64,000 nucleotides of DNA, taken from an uncultured Prevotellaceae bacterium. Lineage in GTDB: Bacteria > Bacteroidota > Bacteroidia > Bacteroidales > Bacteroidaceae. The stretch covers positions 101,073-165,072 of the forward strand of contig CACYQD010000005.1 of NCBI GenBank assembly GCA_902776475.1, written 5' to 3'. Positions 54,547-63,702 of this stretch are shown here, piece after piece. The notes beneath the pieces were generated by a model, which was not told the DNA's origin, searched no databases, and was given only the letters and a program-made list of their open reading frames with translations. A program made the translations under genes and the position numbers. The stretch's first letter is position 1; each line of letters begins with the position of its first letter.

Positions 54547-56277
54547 TTAGTTGGCTTTATATTCTTTGGCATCGAACAACACGAGATTGGCATTGGAGTA
54601 GGCAGAGGTCTGCGGACGTGAAGGCTCCAAGCCTGCGGAGATAACCTCCCAAGGCACCTCGATGGCACGGCGCGGGTCGTTTACGGTCAGCGTGGTCTCA
54701 TCAGCAGTCACGTTATACACATGCTTGTACTCGATACCCCATCGTTTCAGATCGAAGAAGCGGAGCCCCTCGAATGAGGTTTCCCAGCGACGAAGTTCGT
54801 TGAGGCAGTTCATATATGGTGTGGCTTCAGCAGGAATGACAAAGCTGCTGCTCACCTTCTGGGTGAAGTCCCAGTTGGGGAAGCAGTTGCTGTGAGAGGC
54901 ATCGGAATACCAGTTCTCGATGATCTGCTTCGTGGCTACGTTGACGTAAGACTCATAGAAGGTGTGGTCAGCCTCGGGGAATTTCTCGAAACTGTTGTTC
55001 CAGTAAGCGCAAAGATCCTCGCAAGCCGCATCATACTGTTTCAGCATGATTTTGGCCTCTGCACGCTCCAGCAGCAATGCGTTGGCCGTGAAAGCACGGT
55101 GGATGATATGGGGATAGCCGATACCTGCGATTTTGTCGCTGTACTCAAACTGCTCACAGATCTTGCCGGAGAAATAGCCATAGTCGGAAGAGCTGCTTCC
55201 AAACATGCCGGAAACAGCGGTCAACGGACAGATATAATAGGACCGCCAGAACGCATGCGTACCACTGGAGATAAGGAACACCTCACGGGCAGCAGGTCCT
55301 GCACAGGAATAACGGTAGCCCAGAGAGCGGCGCTGCATCAGCGAACCCGTGGTGATGAGCATGAGGTTGTTGTTCTGTGAGGGATTCTGCCAGACGTTGG
55401 CGAAATCGGAACTGTAAGAAGCGTCTGCCAGTGCCGAGTAGTCCATCATCATGTTGAGCAAGGTGGTATTGTCGGTGCCGAGGACGAAGTTGGCATGGTC
55501 GATCACCTTCTGATAGTCACGCTTGAAAAGGAAGAAACGGGCTGCGAAGGCATGGGCGGCATTCAGGTTGAAATGCCACTTGGGGAGAGCAAAGATCTGC
55601 TCGTCGAGGTCAGCGATACCCGCCTCGAGGTCGGCCTGGATCTTGGTATAGACATCAGCCACATTGCCACGAGGATACTCTTTCTGCACGACATCCTCAA
55701 CCTCGGTCACGTATGGGATACCGATGTCGTTCTTGCTGGCCTCAGGATCTTTATAAGGCTGGCAGAAGACATTGACCAGGCAGAAGTGGTCATAGGCGCG
55801 GATCAGCAGGGCCTCGGCACGTGCAGCCTTCAGTTTGGCCGTCATTCCCTTGGAAGCAGCGATCTCGTCGATGGCTTTGAGTGCGGCGTTGCAGGAAGCA
55901 ACCGAGTTATAGAATCCCTCCCAGATCTGTCCAGGTTGGTCATAATCGCCGAAGGTGGCCATGGTGGCCGGCTCAAACCTGAAGAGCTGGTCATCAGCAC
56001 GGTCATAGGAGGAGTAGTTGTAATGCGAAAGGATCTGCGGGTCCCAAGTCTTTGTGGGCAGGTGGGGAGCCTGGTTGTCGATGAAGTTGTCGCTCGAAAG
56101 CTCGCACACCCACATGTAGTTGGCTGTGGGATAAGAGCTGGACAGGAGTTTGATGACCTTGTCCTCGGAGTCGATTTCCGTACGGTTGTCGGCAGGATGG
56201 TCGAGGAAGCTTTCGCTGCAGGAAGACAGGGCGAGAGCGGCGAGAGCCGACATGAAGATATATCTGATCGATTTCAT
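54547..56277 (-). CDS. SusD/RagB-family surface lipoprotein
   Basis: The 576-residue lipoprotein has a lipobox (LAALALSSCSESFLD, Cys20), an N-terminal region with FLDHPADNRTEIDSEDKVIKLLSSSYP, TPR-like helices (KAARAEALLIRAYDHFCLVNVFCQPY, typical of SusD) and the C-terminal part with LNELRRWETSFEGLRFFDLKRWG. SusD-like proteins form the lid of the SusC transporter and capture substrate. It lies 31 bp after susC. Peptide binding as in RagB is plausible because peptidase genes and no glycosidases follow. Confidence 0.93.
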   Translation of the reverse strand: MKSIRYIFMSALAALALSSCSESFLDHPADNRTEIDSEDKVIKLLSSSYPTANYMWVCELSSDNFIDNQAPHLPTKTWDPQILSHYNYSSYDRADDQLFRFEPATMATFGDYDQPGQIWEGFYNSVASCNAALKAIDEIAASKGMTAKLKAARAEALLIRAYDHFCLVNVFCQPYKDPEASKNDIGIPYVTEVEDVVQKEYPRGNVADVYTKIQADLEAGIADLDEQIFALPKWHFNLNAAHAFAARFFLFKRDYQKVIDHANFVLGTDNTTLLNMMMDYSALADASYSSDFANVWQNPSQNNNLMLITTGSLMQRRSLGYRYSCAGPAAREVFLISSGTHAFWRSYYICPLTAVSGMFGSSSSDYGYFSGKICEQFEYSDKIAGIGYPHIIHRAFTANALLLERAEAKIMLKQYDAACEDLCAYWNNSFEKFPEADHTFYESYVNVATKQIIENWYSDASHSNCFPNWDFTQKVSSSFVIPAEATPYMNCLNELRRWETSFEGLRFFDLKRWGIEYKHVYNVTADETTLTVNDPRRAIEVPWEVISAGLEPSRPQTSAYSNANLVLFDAKEYKAN

Positions 56278-56308
56278 TTCTTATACTCTTTTAATGATCT
56301 TGATAGGT

Positions 56309-59300
56309 TTAGATTCCAAGGCGCACGGTCAGTGTGAACTGCTTGGAGAGCGGCGAAGCCACACCACCGGCATTGACGAATTCCGGATCCTGTCCATTGA
56401 GTTTGTCATCCGCATAGAGCAGCAACAAGTTGGTGGCGTCGATTTTCAACGAAGCTGTGCTCAACCCGATCTTGTGGAGGAGGTTGGGATTGAAGTCGTA
56501 AGTGAGTGAGACATCCTTCAGACGGATGAAACCGCCGTCAGCCACACGTGCCGTGGAGTAGTTGTAGGCGTTGTAAGCATAGCTCAGCGTGTAGTCGTTG
56601 GCCGACTGTCTGCGGCTGGCGATGGCGGGGATGGTGGTTTTGTCCTCATCTCCAGGAATCACCCAGCGGTTCTTGAATTCCTTCGGCATGGCAGCCTGGT
56701 CGGAATATCCAGCAGAGAAGACCGGGTCGAGACGGATCTTGTTGCCGAACGAATAGGTGATGAAGACGTTGAGTCTCCAGTTCTTCCAACGAAGCATATT
56801 GTTCATACCACCCGTGGTGGTCGGTTCGGTCGGACCCTCATATTTCAGGAAGTCGAGTTTGGAATATTCCTGGAAGTTGATGTCGGAAGTGGTGATGTCG
56901 CCTTCCTCATTCATGATGGTGGGGATACCCTCATCGTTGAGTCCCATGAAGGGGATGGAGAAGAGCGAGCGGTGTGGATAGCCCTTGCGGTAAGAACCAT
57001 TGGTGCGGACGAGGTCGATGACCCTGGTCTGTGAGAGCAGGTCGGTGATCTCGGTCTTGCAATAAGCAAAGGTAAGGTCAGTGTTCCAGGAGAAGTCCTC
57101 CGTGCGGATGTTCTGTGTGGAGAGGGTTGCCTCCACACCGTGTGATTTCATCGAGGCCACGTTGGCAAACTTCTGGATTTCACCACCTGCGCCCTGGGTA
57201 TTAACATAGCCCATGAGGTCGAAGTTGTCGCGGATATAGAAGTCGGTGACCAGGTTGATGCGGTTGCCGATGAAACCGAGGTCGACACCGACGTTGAACT
57301 CATGTTTCTTCTCGTAGGTCAGCTCCTTGTTACCCAACTGTGAGAGGTAGATGGCGCTCTCCTGCTGGTCGCCCCAAGGTCTCCAGAGCATCGTCGGACG
57401 ATAGATGGGCAGTGCGTTGGAAGCTGTGGTCTGCTCACCATTGAGGGAGTAAGACAGGCGCAGGGTGGCGTGTGAGAAGGCGTTCTGGGTCTTCTCCTGC
57501 CATTTCTTGAACCATTCCTCCTCATGAGCGTTCCACGATGTGGAGACGTTCCAAGTGGGGAGCCATCTGGAGCTGCGGGCCTTGCCCAACTGGTTGGAAC
57601 CGTCGTAACGGCCGGTCAGGTTGAGCACGTAGCGTCCTTTATAGGAGTAGTTGAGGTTGCCGACATAGGCGAGGCGGCGGTTCCATGACTGTCCGAAGTA
57701 GTCGAAGTCCGTTCCTTCCTCGATGGCCTGCTTCACGCGGTCCTTGTTTTTGTTGACAAGGCTACTCATCTCATAGTCCACGCCCATGACGATGTGCTCC
57801 TCCTGGTCATAGTCGGCGCGGTTGGCCTCCATACCCACGAGGGCGTTGAAGATATGGGTGTCGTTCCAGATCTTGTTGTAGTTGATGGTGGCGCGGAAGT
57901 CGAGCTGCTTCACCTTGTTACGGTTGAGGGTATAGATACCACCGTCGGGCATGACGGAGATAGGCAGTGAGTTGGGCTCGTCGGGATCCTGATAGAGGTA
58001 CTTGTTGTTGTACATCACATTGGGGTTATCGACACCTGCCCTGTAGGCCTCAGCCTGGTTGGAGTGGTTGAGCACATAGTGCTCACGGTTGGAGTGGTTG
58101 ATACGGTAAGATCCCAAGGCTTTCAGTTCAAGTCCGAGGATGGGCTTCCATGACAGTTCGCCCTGGAATTTCAAGTCCATCACATCGACATCGATGTAGT
58201 TGTTGTTCAACTCATCGAAAATATTGAACGTAGCGTAGTTACGGGTGTAAGTATCATGGGGGTCCAGCGTACGCGAGGTGTTCATACAGAAACTGAACGG
58301 GTTGATATCGAAGTTACGGTTGACCGCACCACTCACCACGTCGGTGCTCTGATTGAGCGTACCCGGAGCCTTCTGGTCGCGGAACGACCCTGTGGTGCGC
58401 ATGGTCAGGGTGACCTGCTTCGAGAGGTTGAAGGTGGCGTTCATGTTGGCTGTATAACGCTGCACCTTACTGTCCTTATACCATCCCGGATCAGCGAGGG
58501 CGGAGAGAGAGGCATAGAGGTTGGCCTTGTCCGTACCTGTGGCGATGCTCACCGAGTGGTTGTGCATGATATTGTTGTTGAAGAGCAGGTCAAACCAGTC
58601 AGTGTTGCGGAACTCAGCCTCCTGGAGATACCTGTTCATGGCAGCCTGTGTGAAGGGAAGTCCGAAACCTCTCTCGGGATCATACTGGTCCATCAAGGAG
58701 TACATCCTGCCGTAAAGGCCAGAAGAGGAACCATTGGCCAATGAGGAGAACTCGAGCCAACCCTTGGCTTCCATTTCCTTGTAGATACCCATCTGCTCCT
58801 GTGAGTTGCTGATGTTGTACTCAGCATAGCTGGGTTTCAGACGGTAGGTGAACTCACCCGTATAATTGATGCTGCTGTGTCCGGAGCGGCCCTTCTTGGT
58901 GGTGATGACCACCACGCCGGCCATTGCGCGCGCACCATAAATAGAGGTGGCGCTACCGTCCTTGAGCACCTGGAAGCTCTCGATATCATCGGCATTCAGT
59001 CCGGCGATGGCATTGGAGATCAGGGTCGAGGCGTCGCCGGAGGAAAGGTCATCTGCCGACACATTGACGGCATCCTCCATGATCACGCCGTCCACCACCC
59101 AAAGAGGTGAGGAACTACCGTAGATGGAGGTGGCACCACGCACGCGGATTTTAGGAGCCGTACCGAACGTACCGGACACGTTCTGCACCGACACACCTGC
59201 GGCACGTCCCTCCAGGGCACGCGACACGTCAGCCACACCATCGAGTCGGGCCTTGTCGGCATCAATCTTGGTGGTAGCACCTGTGAACAGACGCTTATCC

Positions 59301-59632
59301 ATCTGCTGCATACCCGTGACGACGACTTCTTCGAGGGTGCCGGCGTCAGGATACATGACGATTTTGATGTTTTTGCCACCTTTGACGGTGACTTTCTTCA
59401 TACCGATGTAGGTCACCTCCAGTGAAGGTGTGGCAGAACTCGTGCTGAGCGAGAAATGCCCATCGATATCTGTGACTGCACCCACTTTCGTGCCTTTGAC
59501 AAACACAGAGGCTCCGATAATGGGCTCATTGTTTTCGCCGTCGATGACGGTGCCGGAAACAGTGTTTTGAGCTACTGCCAGTCCAATAGACATGAACAAG
59601 CAGGCCAAAATCAAGCTTAGTCTTTTTCTCAT
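56309..59632 (-). CDS. SusC/RagA-family TonB-linked outer membrane transporter
   Basis: The ATG at 59632 gives 1107 residues with a signal peptide (MRKRLSLILACLFMSIGLAVAQ). A CarboxypepD_reg-like domain (about 23-100, NTVSGTVIDGENNEPIIGASVFVKG) precedes a TonB-box-like EEVVVTG, the plug (LEGRAAGVSVQNVSGTFGTAPKIRVRGATSI, PLWVVDGVI) and a beta-barrel ending FTLTVRLGI. It imports substrate presented by the SusD protein of the next gene. A consensus promoter lies 55-85 bp upstream, and no sigma/anti-sigma pair or hybrid sensor is beside it. Confidence 0.95.
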   Translation of the reverse strand: MRKRLSLILACLFMSIGLAVAQNTVSGTVIDGENNEPIIGASVFVKGTKVGAVTDIDGHFSLSTSSATPSLEVTYIGMKKVTVKGGKNIKIVMYPDAGTLEEVVVTGMQQMDKRLFTGATTKIDADKARLDGVADVSRALEGRAAGVSVQNVSGTFGTAPKIRVRGATSIYGSSSPLWVVDGVIMEDAVNVSADDLSSGDASTLISNAIAGLNADDIESFQVLKDGSATSIYGARAMAGVVVITTKKGRSGHSSINYTGEFTYRLKPSYAEYNISNSQEQMGIYKEMEAKGWLEFSSLANGSSSGLYGRMYSLMDQYDPERGFGLPFTQAAMNRYLQEAEFRNTDWFDLLFNNNIMHNHSVSIATGTDKANLYASLSALADPGWYKDSKVQRYTANMNATFNLSKQVTLTMRTTGSFRDQKAPGTLNQSTDVVSGAVNRNFDINPFSFCMNTSRTLDPHDTYTRNYATFNIFDELNNNYIDVDVMDLKFQGELSWKPILGLELKALGSYRINHSNREHYVLNHSNQAEAYRAGVDNPNVMYNNKYLYQDPDEPNSLPISVMPDGGIYTLNRNKVKQLDFRATINYNKIWNDTHIFNALVGMEANRADYDQEEHIVMGVDYEMSSLVNKNKDRVKQAIEEGTDFDYFGQSWNRRLAYVGNLNYSYKGRYVLNLTGRYDGSNQLGKARSSRWLPTWNVSTSWNAHEEEWFKKWQEKTQNAFSHATLRLSYSLNGEQTTASNALPIYRPTMLWRPWGDQQESAIYLSQLGNKELTYEKKHEFNVGVDLGFIGNRINLVTDFYIRDNFDLMGYVNTQGAGGEIQKFANVASMKSHGVEATLSTQNIRTEDFSWNTDLTFAYCKTEITDLLSQTRVIDLVRTNGSYRKGYPHRSLFSIPFMGLNDEGIPTIMNEEGDITTSDINFQEYSKLDFLKYEGPTEPTTTGGMNNMLRWKNWRLNVFITYSFGNKIRLDPVFSAGYSDQAAMPKEFKNRWVIPGDEDKTTIPAIASRRQSANDYTLSYAYNAYNYSTARVADGGFIRLKDVSLTYDFNPNLLHKIGLSTASLKIDATNLLLLYADDKLNGQDPEFVNAGGVASPLSKQFTLTVRLGI

Positions 59633-59685
59633 AAATGATATAAATGATGTTGTTCTTTTCCGTAAGTACGCATTTTTGCAGTTTG

Positions 59686-59717
59686 CAAATTTAGTGATTT
59701 TCCATGCAAACAACAAA
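59686..59717 (-). promoter_or_regulatory. Consensus promoter of the SusC operon
   Basis: Minus strand TTTG (59717-59714), 20-bp spacer, TAAATTTG (59693-59686), giving a leader of about 50 nt. Confidence 0.75.
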
Positions 59718-59797
59718 GAAAATGCAAAAAAAGTGAAAAATGAGTGATAAATGGGGGGCGCATCAAGGTTTTATGTGTTAAATTCGCATAAAAACAA

Positions 59798-59852
59798 TCA
59801 TCCCCGAAGCGACATCTGCGGCAATCAGCCGTGATCATCACTCCGGGGATGA
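59798..59852 (-). terminator. Terminator of the rsmI-lipoprotein operon
   Basis: TCATCCCCG and CGGGGATGA form a 9-bp stem around a 37-nt loop with a smaller CGGC/GCCG hairpin inside; a T-rich run follows on the minus strand. It lies 20 bp after the lipoprotein stop. Confidence 0.6.
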
Positions 59853-59871
59853 CAATGCGTGTCCACCTGTT

Positions 59872-60726
59872 TTATTTCACGAGCACCACGAGGTATTTGC
59901 TTGAATGCCAGAACTGCTTGGGATCGGTAATCCGGAGGATGTACTGGTTGGAAGCATCCTTGTCAAGCCTGTAGGAAGACTGCGGATGCGGTGTCAGCAA
60001 CTTGGCGCTCTTGGAATAGAGCTTGATCTCGCTCTGATGCCGGATATCAATCTTGGTGAAATAGTTCTTGTTGTAGTTGCTCCTGAGCACCTCGCCCTTG
60101 TCGAGGATGTTTTGCTCCTTGAGCTCGCCCTTGGTGCCGAAGACATAATAGGCCGTGTTGAGCTGCTTGTCCTGCTCACTGATGGTCTGCGACTTCTGAG
60201 AGCTCTCGTTCTTCAGGTCAGCCACATCGTTGTTGAGCACGTTGATAGCCTCTCCCATCTCCGTGATGCGCAAATCCTTGTCATTGAGCATCTGGCGGAG
60301 CTCTTCCAACTGCTTGTCCTTGGCCTCCAACTGTGCCACCATGGCCTCGATGGTCTTCTTCAGTTCGTCACCCTTCACGCTGCTCTCATTCAGTTGCTGG
60401 CGCAATTTCTCGATGAGTTCGCGGTTGGTCTTCATCCTGTCCTGGATGAACTGGATGTTGGACTTGATCTGGGAAGCCTTGTCGGCGCCCTCGCCGTCCT
60501 TGGCCAAAGTAGCTCTCTTCTCAGCCTCGTTGATCAGGCGGAAGCCCTCCTGGATCTCATTGAGCGTGGCCATCATCTCGTTGATCTCATTATCCCTTTG
60601 ATCGATGATTTTCTGCAACGAGTCGTTGACCTCAATCTGATGGGTATCCACAAGAGGAGCCTTTGGTTCCTCTTTGCAACTGGCTAATGCCAGTGCGCAA
60701 ACGGCGAAAAACAGGATTTTTCTCAT
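59872..60726 (-). CDS. Coiled-coil lipoprotein of unknown function
   Basis: The 284-residue lipoprotein has a lipobox (VCALALASCKEE, Cys17), a long coiled coil (about 33-195, heptads rich in Glu, Lys, Gln and Leu such as LEAKDKQLEELRQMLNDKDLRI) and a C-terminal beta-rich domain of about 85 residues (TAYYVFGTKGELKEQNILDKGEV to KYLVVLVK). It probably projects from the membrane into the periplasm. It begins 4 bp after the rsmI stop, so the two are co-transcribed. Function is unknown. Confidence 0.8.
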   Translation of the reverse strand: MRKILFFAVCALALASCKEEPKAPLVDTHQIEVNDSLQKIIDQRDNEINEMMATLNEIQEGFRLINEAEKRATLAKDGEGADKASQIKSNIQFIQDRMKTNRELIEKLRQQLNESSVKGDELKKTIEAMVAQLEAKDKQLEELRQMLNDKDLRITEMGEAINVLNNDVADLKNESSQKSQTISEQDKQLNTAYYVFGTKGELKEQNILDKGEVLRSNYNKNYFTKIDIRHQSEIKLYSKSAKLLTPHPQSSYRLDKDASNQYILRITDPKQFWHSSKYLVVLVK

Positions 60727-60730
60727 TTTG

Positions 60731-61444
60731 CTATTCCTTTATGTTTAAATATGATTTCTTCTTCTCTGACTTTTCCTCACGGCCACCCACGATGATGACG
60801 ATTTCGCCTTTCGGAGGAGTCTGTGAGAAATGGGCAACCAGTTCCTCCAATGTCCCCCTCACACATTCCTCATGCACCTTGGAGATTTCCCTTGCCACAC
60901 AGGCAGGACGGTCGGCGCCAAGCGTCTCGGCCAACTGTCCGAGGGTTTTCACCAAGCGGTGGGGCGACTCATAGAAGACCATGGTGCGCGTCTCATCCGC
61001 CAAGGCCAGCAACCGTGTCTGGCGGCCCTTTTTCTGGGGCAGGAAGCCCTCGAAGCAAAACCTGTCATCAGGCAGTCCGGATGCCACAAGGGCTGGCACG
61101 AATGCCGTGGCTCCCGGCAGGCACTGCACGTCAATTCCCGCTCCCACGGCCTCTCTGACGAGGAAAAAGCCCGGATCGCTGATGCCCGGTGTCCCGGCAT
61201 CGCTCACCAGCGCCACCGTCTGTCCGGCCTTCAGCCGTTCAACGATGCCGGCCGATGTGCCATGCTCATTGAACTTATGGTGGGAGAGCAAATGATTGTG
61301 GATGTCATAATGCTTGAGCAAGACACCAGTCGTGCGGGTATCCTCGGCGAGGATCACGTCGGCCTCTCTCAATATCCTCAAGGCCCTTAGAGTGATGTCC
61401 TCCAGATTGCCCACAGGTGTCGGAACGATGTACAAGATGCCCAT
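60731..61444 (-). CDS. rsmI: 16S rRNA (cytidine-2'-O)-methyltransferase RsmI
   Basis: The 237-residue protein has the tetrapyrrole-methylase fold of RsmI with its motifs: LYIVPTPVGNLEDITLRALRIL, AEDTRTTGVLLKHY, SDAGTPGISDPGF, PGATAFVPALVASGLP, FYESPHRLVKTL and AREISKVHEE. It methylates the ribose of C1402 of 16S rRNA with S-adenosylmethionine. It is somewhat shorter than E. coli RsmI (286), lacking part of the C-terminus. Its promoter places the transcript start about 5 nt before the ATG. Confidence 0.94.
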   Translation of the reverse strand: MGILYIVPTPVGNLEDITLRALRILREADVILAEDTRTTGVLLKHYDIHNHLLSHHKFNEHGTSAGIVERLKAGQTVALVSDAGTPGISDPGFFLVREAVGAGIDVQCLPGATAFVPALVASGLPDDRFCFEGFLPQKKGRQTRLLALADETRTMVFYESPHRLVKTLGQLAETLGADRPACVAREISKVHEECVRGTLEELVAHFSQTPPKGEIVIIVGGREEKSEKKKSYLNIKE

Positions 61445-61452
61445 ATCCGTTG

Positions 61453-61483
61453 CAAATATACACCTAATCTTAGAATCGGCAAA
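61453..61483 (-). promoter_or_regulatory. Consensus promoter of rsmI
   Basis: Minus strand TTTG (61483-61480), 19-bp spacer, TATATTTG (61460-61453), with the ATG at 61444, so the leader would be very short. Confidence 0.7.
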
Positions 61484-61560
61484 ATAATCGGCTTTTTTTT
61501 ACATTTTAGTAACATTTTGTAGAGAAGTTCGGTCTTCTCTCCAAAAAACTCCCCTGAATA

Positions 61561-61591
61561 TTTGACATCTCATTTTATCTTTGTAATTTTG
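61561..61591 (+). promoter_or_regulatory. Consensus promoter of tdk
   Basis: TTTG (61561-61564), 19-bp spacer, TAATTTTG (61584-61591), with the ATG at 61600; again an almost leaderless transcript. Confidence 0.7.
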
Positions 61592-61599
61592 CACGTATC

Positions 61600-62202
61600 A
61601 TGACAAACAATCTTTCAGGGGAGCTACACCGCCCCGGCAGAATAGAAGTGGTTTGCGGATCGATGTTCTCCGGCAAGACCGAGGAACTGATCCGCAGGAT
61701 CAAGCGCGCGGTCTTCGCCAAGCAACGGGTGGAGATCTTCAAGCCCTCCATCGACACGCGTTACTCCGACGAGGAAGTGGTGAGCCATGACCGCAACACC
61801 ATCCTGAGCACCCCGATCGACACGTCGGCATCCATCCTGTTGCTGTCGGCCGACATCGACGTGGTCGGCATTGACGAGGCCCAGTTCCTCGACGACGGGC
61901 TTGTGGATGTCTGCAACCAACTGGCCAACCGTGGCGTGCGGGTCATCGTCGCAGGACTCGACATGGACTTCAAGGGCGTCCCGTTTGGTCCGATGCCTGC
62001 CCTCTGCGCCATCGCCGACGAGGTCACCAAGGTGCACGCCATCTGTGTCAAGTGCGGGGCATTGGCCTATGTCAGCCACCGTCTGGTGCAGGAGGAGAAG
62101 CGGGTATTGCTGGGTGAGAAGGCGCAATACGAACCGCTTTGCCGCGACTGTTATATCAAGGCTGTGGAACAAGAGAGCAAAGCATCCCCATCCAAACCGT
62201 AG
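61600..62202 (+). CDS. tdk: Thymidine kinase
   Basis: The 200-residue type II thymidine kinase has the P-loop [15 protein letters not shown] (about 20-34), the Walker B-like [12 protein letters not shown] (catalytic Glu), the lasso region with zinc cysteines (CVKCGAL and CRDCY) and [13 protein letters not shown]. It phosphorylates thymidine in salvage. The next gene begins 5 bp after its stop. Confidence 0.95.
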   Translation: MTNNLSGELHRPGRIEVVCGSMFSGKTEELIRRIKRAVFAKQRVEIFKPSIDTRYSDEEVVSHDRNTILSTPIDTSASILLLSADIDVVGIDEAQFLDDGLVDVCNQLANRGVRVIVAGLDMDFKGVPFGPMPALCAIADEVTKVHAICVKCGALAYVSHRLVQEEKRVLLGEKAQYEPLCRDCYIKAVEQESKASPSKP

Positions 62203-62206
62203 TCTT

Positions 62207-63331
62207 ATGATAGAAGGGAAAATCACTTTTGACAGACTTGCACGCTGGGGCATCGCCGCCATCCTGGTCATCTCGGTGTTGTATCTCCTCAACAAACTGG
62301 GCAACGTCCTGCTTCCGTTTTTCATCGGTTGGCTGATCGCCTACCTGCTCTACCCCGTAGTGAAGTTTGTGCAATACAAGATGAGGGTGCCCTCGCGGGT
62401 GCTCTCCATCCTCGTCACCTTTCTCTTCGTGGGCATCATCGTAGCGGGCGTGTTTTATTTCATCATCCCCCCGATGATCGAGCAATTCGAGCGGCTGGCA
62501 CAGTTGATCATCAAATACCTCAACCAGCAATCGGTGTCGGGCGATTTCTCCGCCATGATCCGCGACTGGCTCAATGACCACCGCGAACGTGTCATGGACT
62601 TCCTCGGCAGCCGTGACTTCATTGATGCCGTCAAGACCGCCGTGCCCAAGGTATTCACCGTCGTCGGCCAGACTGCCAACATCGCCATCAGCGTATTCGC
62701 TTCCTTCATCACCTTATTATATACATTCTTCATCCTGCTCGACTATGAGTATCTCACTGACAACTGGATCAAGATCTTCCCCAAGAAGTCGAGACCTTTC
62801 TGGCAGGACCTGATGAAGGATGCGGAGCGTGCCCTCAACAATTACATCCGCGGTCAAGGCCAAGTGGCTTTCTGGATGGGCGTGATGTTCTGCCTCTGGT
62901 TTTCCATCATCGGTTTGCCAATGCCCATCGGCATGGGCATCCTCATCGGCCTTATGGACATGGTGCCCTATCTGCACACCTTCGCCATCATACCGACGGC
63001 TTTCCTCGCCTTGCTCAAGGCTGCCGACACGGGTCAGAACTTCTGGGTCATCTTCGGACTCGCCCTCCTCGGATTCGTCATTGTGCAGATCATCACCGAC
63101 ATGTTCACCACCCCCAAGATCATGGGTTCGGCCATGGGTCTCAACCCCGCCGTCCTGCTGCTCTCCCTCTCTGTCTGGGGTGCCCTTCTTGGATTTATCG
63201 GACTCATCATCGCGCTTCCGCTCACCACTTTGATCATCGCCTACTATCAGCGGTATATCACCAAAGAAGAAGAGTTGCCTGGAAGTCCACCTCCACCAGC
63301 CCAGACGGACAATTCTTCTCCAAAGGCATAA
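62207..63331 (+). CDS. AI-2E transporter-family (PerM/TqsA-like) membrane protein
   Basis: The ATG at 62207 gives 374 residues; the open frame continues upstream through tdk as a shadow. Seven or eight membrane segments and the family pattern are visible: LLPFFIGWLIAYLLYPVVKFVQ, a soluble region (about 75-150), IRGQGQVAFWMGVMFCLWFSIIGLP, GLMDMVPYLHTFAIIPTAFLAL and IITDMFTTPKIMGSAMGLNPAVLLLSLSVWGALLG. Members have been linked to autoinducer-2 export or cation antiport; the substrate here is unknown. It is co-transcribed with tdk. Confidence 0.9.
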   Translation: MIEGKITFDRLARWGIAAILVISVLYLLNKLGNVLLPFFIGWLIAYLLYPVVKFVQYKMRVPSRVLSILVTFLFVGIIVAGVFYFIIPPMIEQFERLAQLIIKYLNQQSVSGDFSAMIRDWLNDHRERVMDFLGSRDFIDAVKTAVPKVFTVVGQTANIAISVFASFITLLYTFFILLDYEYLTDNWIKIFPKKSRPFWQDLMKDAERALNNYIRGQGQVAFWMGVMFCLWFSIIGLPMPIGMGILIGLMDMVPYLHTFAIIPTAFLALLKAADTGQNFWVIFGLALLGFVIVQIITDMFTTPKIMGSAMGLNPAVLLLSLSVWGALLGFIGLIIALPLTTLIIAYYQRYITKEEELPGSPPPPAQTDNSSPKA

Positions 63332-63424
63332 AAACAAGCCATTTGGCAAAAAAGTCAGCAAAAAATTTGGTGCATCGGAGAAAAAGCACTACTTTTGCAC
63401 TCGCTTTCTAAAAAGCACACCGGA

Positions 63425-63500
63425 GATCCGTTAGCTCAGTTGGTAGAGCACAACACTTTTAATGTTGGGGTCTTGGGTTCGAGCCCCAAACGGATCACCA
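63425..63500 (+). tRNA. tRNA-Lys (anticodon TTT)
   Basis: A 76-nt cloverleaf can be folded by eye: acceptor GATCCGT pairs with ACGGATC, D arm GCTC...GAGC, anticodon stem CAACA/TGTTG around CTTTTAA (anticodon TTT at 63458-63460), T arm TTGGG TTCGAGC CCCAA, and an encoded CCA end. Confidence 0.97.
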
Positions 63501-63504
63501 ATAA

Positions 63505-63548
63505 CAATCCGCAAGAAACTGAATAATCAGTCGCTTGCGGATTTTTTA
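63505..63548 (+). terminator. Terminator after tRNA-Lys
   Basis: AATCCGCAAG and CTTGCGGATT form a 10-bp stem with an 18-nt loop, followed by a T-run, just behind the tRNA. Confidence 0.8.
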
Positions 63549-63702
63549 TGCCACTATATAGGGTTTGCCCTGACAAACACGAAGAAATCCTTTTCAAAAG
63601 TATATGCAACTCCATTCGGCCTATGTAACAATATGTACGCGAGGAAAGTCAGGTGGACTGAAGTCGGGTGGCGCATTGACGAAGCCAGGAAAAGAAAGAT
63701 GA

